A stretch of DNA of 14,395 bases from Candidatus Arcticimaribacter sp. (lineage in GTDB: Bacteria > Bacteroidota > Bacteroidia > Flavobacteriales > Flavobacteriaceae): NCBI GenBank assembly GCA_011526275.1, contig WTJP01000077.1, forward strand, positions 34,678 to 49,072. Reading direction: 5' to 3'. The notes under the pieces are model-generated. The model was not told where the DNA came from and did no database searches. It saw nothing but the letters and a program-made list of their open reading frames with translations. Shown here one piece after another: positions 1 through 5,813 of the stretch; position 1 is the first letter of the stretch, and every line of letters begins with the position of its first letter. Position numbers and translations under genes: made by a program.

Positions 1-1727
1 TGTGGGTCCATATAGCGGTAGAAGTACCACGAACTTCCCGCCCACCCGGGCATGGTGTTCATTTCTAAGGGGAATACAGTTTCGTGATCAACCCGACTAT
101 TTTCTACCACTTGCTCTGCGGCAGTATCCCAAGCCCAATGGGTCGCATTCCCTAAAGGAGGGGCGCCATCGGCAGTGGGCAAATAGTTTTCGACCTTGGG
201 CAATTCCAATGGCAAATGTTTTTCGTCTAAGGGCACAGGTAAACCGTTTTTATAATAAACGGGAATGGGCTCTCCCCAATAGCGTTGACGACTAAAAATC
301 GCATCGCGCAAACGGTAGTTGATGGTGCCTTCTCCACAACCTTTTTCCTCGAGGTGTTGAATAACAGTAGTCATGGCAGCTTTGTACTCCAAACCGTTGA
401 GGAAGCCTGAATCTTGTAGTTTTACTCCGCCGCTTTTATCCGCATAAGCTGCTTCGGAAATATCGGTGTCGGCAAAAATATTTTTAATGGGAATGTCGAA
501 ATGCTTGGCGAAATCATAGTCGCGTTGATCTCCACAAGGCACGGCCATCACAGCTCCTGTTCCATAACCTGCCAAGACATAATCCCCAATCCAAATCGGA
601 ACTTTTTCTTGGGTTAAGGGGTGAAGCGCATAGGCTCCTGTAAAGACACCGCTGATGGTTTTTACATCAGCCATTCGGTCGCGCTCTGAACGTTGTGCAG
701 TGGAAGCTACATAAGCGTCCACAGCTTCTTTTTGTTCAGGGGTGGTGATTTTTTGCACCAACTCCAACTCTGGTGCCAAGGTCATAAAAGTTACACCAAA
801 CAAAGTGTCGGGTCGGGTAGTAAAGACTTCCAAGACCTCATCGTGCCCGTCAACAGGGAAACGCACCGATGCACCGATGGATTTTCCAATCCAATTGCGC
901 TGCATTTCCTTGAGGGATTCTGGCCAGTCGATGGTCTCCAAACCTTGAAGCAAACGTTCTGCATAGGCGCCAATGCGCATGCTCCATTGCTTCATTTTCT
1001 TTTTGGTTACGGGATAACCTCCTCGTTCAGAAACGCCATTGACAATTTCATCGTTTGCCAAAATGGTCCCTAGTTCGGCACACCAATTCACCTCCGTTTC
1101 GGAGATATAGGTGAGACGATAATCCAATAAAATCGCCTGCTTTTCTTCTCCTGAAAAAGCATTCCATTCGGTCGCGGTAAATGCCGCAACCTCAGCAGCA
1201 CATTCCGCCTGAACAGTTTGGTTCCCTTCTTGCTCAAAACGCGCTACCAAGCTTTCAATCGACTTAGCTTTGTCTTCGGTTTTATCGTAATAGGAATGAA
1301 ATAATTGAAGGAAAATCCATTGGGTCCAGCGATAAAAATCTGGGTTTGAGGTGCGCACTTCTCGGCTCCAATCAAAGGAAAATCCGATGCGGTCGAGTTG
1401 CTCGCGGTAACGTGCAATGTTTGTTTTTGTCGTTAATTCAGGATGCTGCCCGGTTTGAATAGCGTATTGCTCGGCCGGTAATCCAAAAGAATCATAGCCC
1501 TGTGGGTGCAGTACATTAAATCCTTTGTGGCGTTTATAACGGGCATAAATATCGCTCGCGATATAGCCCAGCGGGTGTCCCACATGTAAACCCGCACCTG
1601 AGGGGTAGGGAAACATGTCCAAAACGTAATATTTTGGGAGATCAGATGTGTTCTTGGCTTGAAAGGTTTGGTTTTTTGCCCAATAGCCCTGCCATTTTTC
1701 TTCGATTTCAAGGAAATTATAACCCAC
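1..1727 (-). CDS. leuS: Leucyl-tRNA synthetase (partial, C-terminus beyond left edge)
   Basis: Class I aminoacyl-tRNA synthetase that charges tRNA-Leu in the cytoplasm. The reading frame is open from 1727 to the window edge, giving 575 codons; the family is usually more than 800 residues, so the KMSKS loop and the anticodon-binding domain are missing. Visible landmarks are YNFLEIEEKW at the N-terminus, the HIGH-type motif HVGH at residues 48-51, the CP1 editing domain with TTRPDTLFG near residue 305 and AVPCGDQRDYDF near 395 (this region holds the editing aspartate), and WAGSSWYF near 565. About 60 extra residues (roughly 145-205) precede NWC216, as is usual in Bacteroidota LeuRS. No ATG is available: an in-frame TAA lies just upstream, so the GTG at 1727-1725, directly before the conserved GYNF, is the chosen start. 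A -7 box 23 bp upstream supports it. Transcribed divergently from ftsX. Confidence 0.97.
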   Translation of the reverse strand, partial: MGYNFLEIEEKWQGYWAKNQTFQAKNTSDLPKYYVLDMFPYPSGAGLHVGHPLGYIASDIYARYKRHKGFNVLHPQGYDSFGLPAEQYAIQTGQHPELTTKTNIARYREQLDRIGFSFDWSREVRTSNPDFYRWTQWIFLQLFHSYYDKTEDKAKSIESLVARFEQEGNQTVQAECAAEVAAFTATEWNAFSGEEKQAILLDYRLTYISETEVNWCAELGTILANDEIVNGVSERGGYPVTKKKMKQWSMRIGAYAERLLQGLETIDWPESLKEMQRNWIGKSIGASVRFPVDGHDEVLEVFTTRPDTLFGVTFMTLAPELELVQKITTPEQKEAVDAYVASTAQRSERDRMADVKTISGVFTGAYALHPLTQEKVPIWIGDYVLAGYGTGAVMAVPCGDQRDYDFAKHFDIPIKNIFADTDISEAAYADKSGGVKLQDSGFLNGLEYKAAMTTVIQHLEEKGCGEGTINYRLRDAIFSRQRYWGEPIPVYYKNGLPVPLDEKHLPLELPKVENYLPTADGAPPLGNATHWAWDTAAEQVVENSRVDHETVFPLEMNTMPGWAGSSWYFYRYMDP

Positions 1728-1749
1728 GAGAATTTGATTTTTAACCCCA

Positions 1750-1757
1750 CAAAAGTA
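1750..1757 (-). promoter_or_regulatory. Bacteroidota-type -7 box for leuS
   Basis: Read on the minus strand the octamer is TACTTTTG, a full match to the TAnnTTTG -7 consensus of Bacteroidota primary-sigma promoters. It ends 23 bp before the inferred GTG start of leuS, which leaves a short leader. I see no well-spaced TTG -33 element upstream, so this is a half-site call. Confidence 0.55.
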
Positions 1758-1820
1758 GCGTTAATGGGGGAAAGGAAAAAGTTTATCCAAGTCAAGAATA
1801 TATTATTAGCGCTTGTTTTG

Positions 1821-1828
1821 TAATTTTA
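1821..1828 (+). promoter_or_regulatory. Possible -7 box for ftsX
   Basis: TAATTTTA fits TAnnTTTG except for the last base and lies 26 bp before the ftsX ATG, in the 126-bp divergent region shared with leuS. No good -33 element is seen at the expected distance. It is the best candidate in that gap but weak. Confidence 0.3.
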
Positions 1829-1853
1829 CCCTTTAACGCCAGCAAACACCCAC

Positions 1854-2714
1854 ATGAACTACCAAAAAAGACGTTTACTTTCTACTTACTTTTCTGTAGT
1901 GATTAGCATCAGCCTAGTGCTGTTTCTCGTGGGGGTTTTGGGCCTATTACTGCTGAACTCCAAAAAAGTAGCCGACCATTTTAAGGAGCAAATCGCCTTC
2001 ACCATCTATATTAACGACAGTGCCAAGCCGATTGAAATTAAGCAACTGCAAAAGAGTTTGGCCTTGCGCAAAGAAACCAAAAGCGCACAATTCATTTCTA
2101 AAGAAGCCGCAGCAGAAAGCCATGCCAACGCCATAGGCGAGGACTTTATGGAATTCTTGGGCTACAACCCACTGTTGAGTTCCATCGATGTTTATTTTAT
2201 TTCCGACTATGTATCGCCTGCTTTTCTCGCACAACTCAAAGAAGATTTTGAGCAGCAAGCTTACATCAATGAGGTGTTCTATGATCGTCCATTGTTGGAA
2301 ATCTTAGACGAAAACATCAAGAAAATTACCCAAGGGATTATGGCATTGAGCGCCTTGTTTATCGTCATTGCTATTTTACTCATCAACAGCTCCATTCGCC
2401 TCTCGGTCTACTCCAAGCGAATGATCATTAAAACCATGCAGTTGGTGGGGGCGACCAAACGTTTTATTCGTCGCCCGTTTATCTGGAAACATTTACAGTT
2501 GGGAATCCTAGGGGCCTTCTTGGCTTGTGGTGCGCTGGGCTATATGCTCTATGAATTAAACCTGCGGTTCCCGGAATTGAATTTATTGGGGAAACCCGAA
2601 GAAGCGGGGCTTATCTTTGCCGCGGTCATTGCCATGGGCATCCTCATCACCGCCATCAGCACCTTTTTCGCCACCCAGCGTTTTCTCAATTTAACCACCG
2701 ATGCCGTAAACTAA
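1854..2714 (+). CDS. ftsX: Cell division protein FtsX (permease-like)
   Basis: Integral membrane partner of the ATPase FtsE. The FtsEX complex at the division site controls septal peptidoglycan hydrolysis. The 286-residue product has the family layout: a first helix at about residues 14-35, a roughly 120-residue periplasmic domain (about 40-155) and three more helices (about 160-182, 213-235, 250-273). The stretch TMQLVGATKRFIRRPF at 194-209 matches the conserved cytoplasmic segment between helices 2 and 3 of FtsX proteins. The ATG at 1854 gives a short basic N-terminus (MNYQKRR) before the first helix, as expected. ftsE is not adjacent, which is common in Bacteroidota. It is followed after 6 bp by the DUF3098 gene and heads a plus-strand operon with uppP and truB. 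Confidence 0.95.
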   Translation: MNYQKRRLLSTYFSVVISISLVLFLVGVLGLLLLNSKKVADHFKEQIAFTIYINDSAKPIEIKQLQKSLALRKETKSAQFISKEAAAESHANAIGEDFMEFLGYNPLLSSIDVYFISDYVSPAFLAQLKEDFEQQAYINEVFYDRPLLEILDENIKKITQGIMALSALFIVIAILLINSSIRLSVYSKRMIIKTMQLVGATKRFIRRPFIWKHLQLGILGAFLACGALGYMLYELNLRFPELNLLGKPEEAGLIFAAVIAMGILITAISTFFATQRFLNLTTDAVN

Positions 2715-2720
2715 CACACG

Positions 2721-2966
2721 ATGAAACAACTTCCTTCCACAAAAAAAGAGTTCTTGTTCGGTCCTAAAAACTACCGCATGTTACTGCTTGCTATTGGGGT
2801 CATTGCCCTAGGCTTTGTTCTAATGTCGGGAGGAGGAAGCGACGACCCCAACGTCTTTAATCCGGCCATCTTTAATTTTCAACGCATTCGGCTAGCGCCA
2901 ACCCTCGTTCTTGTTGGCTTTGGATTGGCCATGTATTCCATTCTACTAAATGGAGACAAAAAATGA
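2721..2966 (+). CDS. DUF3098 small membrane protein
   Basis: An 81-residue protein with two predicted membrane helices (about residues 19-36 and 58-76) joined by a short loop containing GGGSDDPNVFNPAIFNF. The KEFLFGPKNYRML start and the FNP...F..R.R.AP segment match the DUF3098 family as I know it, which in Bacteroidota sits between ftsX and uppP, as here. Both ends are probably cytoplasmic, with the acidic GSDDPN loop outside. The function is unknown; position alone suggests a link to division or envelope synthesis. Its stop overlaps the uppP start in an ATGA arrangement (2963-2966), so the two are probably translationally coupled. Confidence 0.85.
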   Translation: MKQLPSTKKEFLFGPKNYRMLLLAIGVIALGFVLMSGGGSDDPNVFNPAIFNFQRIRLAPTLVLVGFGLAMYSILLNGDKK

Positions 2967-3748
2967 ATGAACTCACCGCTTTATTGTTGGGGATCGTTCA
3001 GGGGTTAACCGAATTTCTCCCCGTTTCCTCTAGTGGGCATTTAGAGTTGGCAAAAGCCCTTACCCAAGCCGATGTTTTACCCGAAGAGAGTTTATTGTTT
3101 ACCATCGTCCTTCATGCAGCGACTGCCTTGAGCACCTTGGTGGTTTTCCGTAAAGACATCGCTGTAATTTTAACAGAATTGTTGCGTTTTAAGCCCAGCC
3201 CTTCACTCTATTTCGCACTTTACATTGTCCTTTCTATGGTTCCCGCTGCTTTTGTTGGCCTCTTTTTGGAGGAGGTTATCACGGCGCTTTTCGACCAGAA
3301 TATTGTTTTGGTCGGAGCCATGCTTCTCCTCACAGGAGGCTTGCTGTTTTTAGCCGATCGCGCCAAGGCCAGCGAAAAAGACATCGACGCCAAATCGGCA
3401 CTAGGCATTGGTCTCATGCAAGCCGTGGCAATACTCCCTGGCATCTCGCGCAGTGGAGCCACCATAGCCACTGCTGTCTTATTGGGTATTGACAAAGAAA
3501 AAGCGGCGCGTTTTTCCTTTTTAATGGTCATCCCGCTCATTTTTGGCAGTATGGCAAAAAGTATCTTAGACGCCGGCAGTGTGCAAATGGAAGCAAACAT
3601 CGGCCTACTCATCATTGGCTTTGTGGCAGCTTTTGTTACGGGAATAGTCGCTTGTAAATGGATGATTGCCTTGGTGAAAAAAGCCCAACTAAAATATTTT
3701 AGCTGGTATTGTTTTGCAGTGGGTACACTCGCTTTAATTCTGGCTTAA
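2963..3748 (+). CDS. uppP: Undecaprenyl-diphosphatase (BacA/UppP family)
   Basis: Integral membrane phosphatase that dephosphorylates undecaprenyl diphosphate, regenerating the lipid carrier for peptidoglycan and other envelope polymers; overexpression of this family gives bacitracin resistance. The 261-residue length is typical. The (E/Q)xxxE motif is present as Q13..E17 in VQGLTEFLPVSSSGH, followed by the SSSGH signature with H26. The second signature, PGISRSGAT at residues 159-167, contains the arginine (R163) expected in the active site. Several hydrophobic helices cover most of the rest. The start overlaps the DUF3098 stop by 4 bp, and truB begins 3 bp after the stop, so the four genes ftsX to truB look like one transcript. 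Confidence 0.97.
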   Translation: MNELTALLLGIVQGLTEFLPVSSSGHLELAKALTQADVLPEESLLFTIVLHAATALSTLVVFRKDIAVILTELLRFKPSPSLYFALYIVLSMVPAAFVGLFLEEVITALFDQNIVLVGAMLLLTGGLLFLADRAKASEKDIDAKSALGIGLMQAVAILPGISRSGATIATAVLLGIDKEKAARFSFLMVIPLIFGSMAKSILDAGSVQMEANIGLLIIGFVAAFVTGIVACKWMIALVKKAQLKYFSWYCFAVGTLALILA

Positions 3749-3751
3749 AGC

Positions 3752-4456
3752 ATGGAAATTTCGAAAGAGGCCTTTGTAAACGGTCAAGTTATATTAATCG
3801 ACAAACCCTTGGAATGGAGTTCATTTCAAGTGGTCAACAAGGTGCGTTGGTTAATCCGCAAACACTTCAATATCAAAAAAATTAAAGTGGGGCATGCAGG
3901 GACACTCGACCCCCTCGCCACCGGACTACTCATTTTGTGTTGTGGGAAAATGACCAAATCCATCCAAGAATTTCAAGGGCAAGAAAAAGCCTACAGCGGA
4001 GAATTTTTATTGGGTGCTACCACACCTTCTTACGATTTAGAAACCGAAATCGACCAGCAGTTCCCTACCGATCATATCACCCCAACGGCTATTGCAGCTG
4101 CCAAAGAAAAATTTATTGGGAAAATCATGCAGCGCCCCCCTGTTTTTTCTGCCTTAAAAAAAGACGGGAAACGCCTTTACGAATTTGCCCGAGAGGGAGA
4201 AGCTGTCGAAGTTCCCCTTCGGGAAATCACCATCCGAGAATTTGAGATTGATGCAGCAGCATTTCCTCGTCTAAAGTTTCATGTGAGTTGTAGCAAAGGA
4301 ACTTACATTCGTTCCCTGGCACACGATTTTGGAGCAGCATTAAATTCTGGAGCTCACCTCACCGCTTTACGCCGAGAACGCATTGGCGATTTTTCGGTCA
4401 TTGATGCGCTTTCCATAGCTGCTTTTGAAGATATTTTACGGGCAGAAAAAGGCTAA
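3752..4456 (+). CDS. truB: tRNA pseudouridine(55) synthase
   Basis: Converts uridine 55 in the T-loop of tRNAs to pseudouridine. The 234-residue protein carries the hallmark VGHAGTLDPLATG at residues 46-58, with D53 as the catalytic aspartate. Also present are the substrate-binding stretch RPPVFSALKKDGKRLYEFAR (from residue 128) and SKGTYIRSLAHDFG (about 181-194). It is somewhat shorter than E. coli TruB (about 314 residues) because it ends near residue 230 without the C-terminal PUA-like domain, a common form in this phylum. It starts 3 bp after uppP and is followed by a 56-bp gap holding a promoter for pyrH, so it is probably the last gene of the ftsX operon. Confidence 0.97.
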   Translation: MEISKEAFVNGQVILIDKPLEWSSFQVVNKVRWLIRKHFNIKKIKVGHAGTLDPLATGLLILCCGKMTKSIQEFQGQEKAYSGEFLLGATTPSYDLETEIDQQFPTDHITPTAIAAAKEKFIGKIMQRPPVFSALKKDGKRLYEFAREGEAVEVPLREITIREFEIDAAAFPRLKFHVSCSKGTYIRSLAHDFGAALNSGAHLTALRRERIGDFSVIDALSIAAFEDILRAEKG

Positions 4457-4488
4457 AAGCAGCACTACGTCCTTCGCGCTTTATTGCT

Positions 4489-4496
4489 TATATTTG
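4489..4496 (+). promoter_or_regulatory. Bacteroidota-type -7 box for pyrH
   Basis: TATATTTG is a full match to TAnnTTTG and lies 16 bp before the pyrH ATG in the 56-bp truB-pyrH gap. No clear TTG -33 element is visible. It probably starts a pyrH-frr transcript with a leader of roughly ten bases. Confidence 0.6.
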
Positions 4497-4512
4497 TAGG
4501 AATTACACGGCT

Positions 4513-5220
4513 ATGAAATACCAGAGAATATTACTCAAACTTAGTGGAGAAGCCCTGATGGGATCAAACGCCTATGGCATCGACCCACAACGCATTGGAG
4601 AGTATGCCCAAGAAATCAAAGCGTTGCATCAACAAGGCGTAGAAATTGCCATTGTTATTGGCGGGGGAAACATCTTCCGCGGCATGGCCGGTTCTAGTCA
4701 AGGGGTCGATCGTGTTCAAGGCGATTATATGGGCATGTTGGCCACAGTAATGAATGGCCTTGCTTTGCAAAGCGCCTTGGAAAATATTGACGTCCCCACC
4801 CGTTTACAAACCGCCCTCAAAATTGAGGCTGTCGCCGAGCCTTACATCAAACGAAAAGCAGTGCGCCATTTGGAGAAAAACCGCGTGGTGATTTTTAGCG
4901 CTGGTACAGGAAATCCTTTTTTCACAACCGACTCGGCCGCAGTGCTTCGCGCCATTGAAATCAATGCCGATGTAATATTGAAAGGCACACGCGTAGACGG
5001 CATTTATACCGAAGACCCAGAAAAAAATAAAGAAGCGATAAAATTTGATACCCTTTCTTTCGAAGAGGTACTCAAGCGCGGACTTAAAGTAATGGACACT
5101 ACCGCCTTTACCTTAAGCCAAGAAAATAAACTCCCCATCATTGTTTTTGACATGAATACGCAAGGTAACTTGATGAAGGTCGTGAGCGGTGAAAATGTGG
5201 GAACACGTGTAGACTTATAA
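4513..5220 (+). CDS. pyrH: Uridylate kinase (UMP kinase)
   Basis: Phosphorylates UMP to UDP with ATP, feeding RNA, DNA and sugar-nucleotide synthesis. It belongs to the amino-acid-kinase fold family, is active as a hexamer in bacteria and is unrelated to eukaryotic UMP/CMP kinases. The 235-residue length is standard. Visible motifs are KLSGEAL at residues 9-15 (phosphate binding), GGGNIFRG at 50-57, GDYMGM at 70-75 (UMP pocket), and TTDSAAVLRAIEINADVILK from 138 with the following GTRVDGIYTEDP, which contact UMP and ATP. The ATG at 4513 places the motif at the expected distance from the N-terminus. The pyrH-frr pair is a very widespread bacterial arrangement. Confidence 0.98.
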   Translation: MKYQRILLKLSGEALMGSNAYGIDPQRIGEYAQEIKALHQQGVEIAIVIGGGNIFRGMAGSSQGVDRVQGDYMGMLATVMNGLALQSALENIDVPTRLQTALKIEAVAEPYIKRKAVRHLEKNRVVIFSAGTGNPFFTTDSAAVLRAIEINADVILKGTRVDGIYTEDPEKNKEAIKFDTLSFEEVLKRGLKVMDTTAFTLSQENKLPIIVFDMNTQGNLMKVVSGENVGTRVDL

Positions 5221-5230
5221 GCCAAATAGC

Positions 5231-5785
5231 ATGAACGAAGAATTACAATTTATCTTAGACAGTGCCCGAGAAAGCATGCAAGGCGCTATCAAACATTTAG
5301 AAAACGAACTCTTGAACATTCGCGCTGGGAAAGCCAACCCTGTGATGCTCAAAAGTGTAATGGTCGATTACTACGGCGCTTCTACCCCCTTGAGCCAGGT
5401 GGCCAATGTAAACACCCCCGACGGGAGAACCCTCAGCATTCAACCTTGGGAAAAAGCCATGTTGGCAGAGATCGAAAAAGGGATCATGGTTGCGAACTTG
5501 GGCTTTAATCCCATGAACAATGGAGAGAGCATCATCATTAATGTTCCCCCATTGACCGAGGAACGCCGTAGAGAGCTAGCGAAAATGGCCAAGGCAGAAG
5601 CAGAAAATGCCAAGGTGAGTATCCGCAACGCCCGCAAAGACGCCAACCAAGAAATTAAAAAATCAGAGGCTTCAGAAGACGAGCAGAAAAACTGCGAAAT
5701 CGATGTGCAAGCCGCTACCGATAATTTCATCCAAAAGGTAGATGCTGTTTTAGCGACCAAGGAAAAAGAAATCATGACCGTATAG
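5231..5785 (+). CDS. frr: Ribosome recycling factor
   Basis: Splits post-termination ribosomes together with EF-G so subunits can be reused. The 184-residue length matches the family (about 185). The tRNA-mimic three-helix domain I is represented by the N-terminal helix and the C-terminal half, with the conserved RAGKANP at residues 31-37 and ERRRELAKMAKAEAENAKV followed by IRNARKDAN at 131-139, the rRNA-contacting arginine region. Domain II covers roughly residues 37-105 and includes NTPDGRTLSIQPWEK. It starts 10 bp after pyrH and is probably co-transcribed with it and with the transporter gene that begins 28 bp downstream. Confidence 0.98.
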   Translation: MNEELQFILDSARESMQGAIKHLENELLNIRAGKANPVMLKSVMVDYYGASTPLSQVANVNTPDGRTLSIQPWEKAMLAEIEKGIMVANLGFNPMNNGESIIINVPPLTEERRRELAKMAKAEAENAKVSIRNARKDANQEIKKSEASEDEQKNCEIDVQAATDNFIQKVDAVLATKEKEIMTV

Positions 5786-5813
5786 GCAACACGCCACCCG
5801 AGGTCAACACGCT

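Noticed and set aside
693..1073. Plus-strand open frames of 60-126 codons opposite leuS
   Set aside because: They lie fully antisense to a well-supported LeuS frame that carries conserved motifs, and their products have no recognisable domain.
1433..1795. Minus-strand 120-codon open frame overlapping the leuS start
   Set aside because: It is in another frame on the same strand; the leuS frame here encodes the conserved YNFLEIEEKW and HVGH segments, so this one is a shadow.
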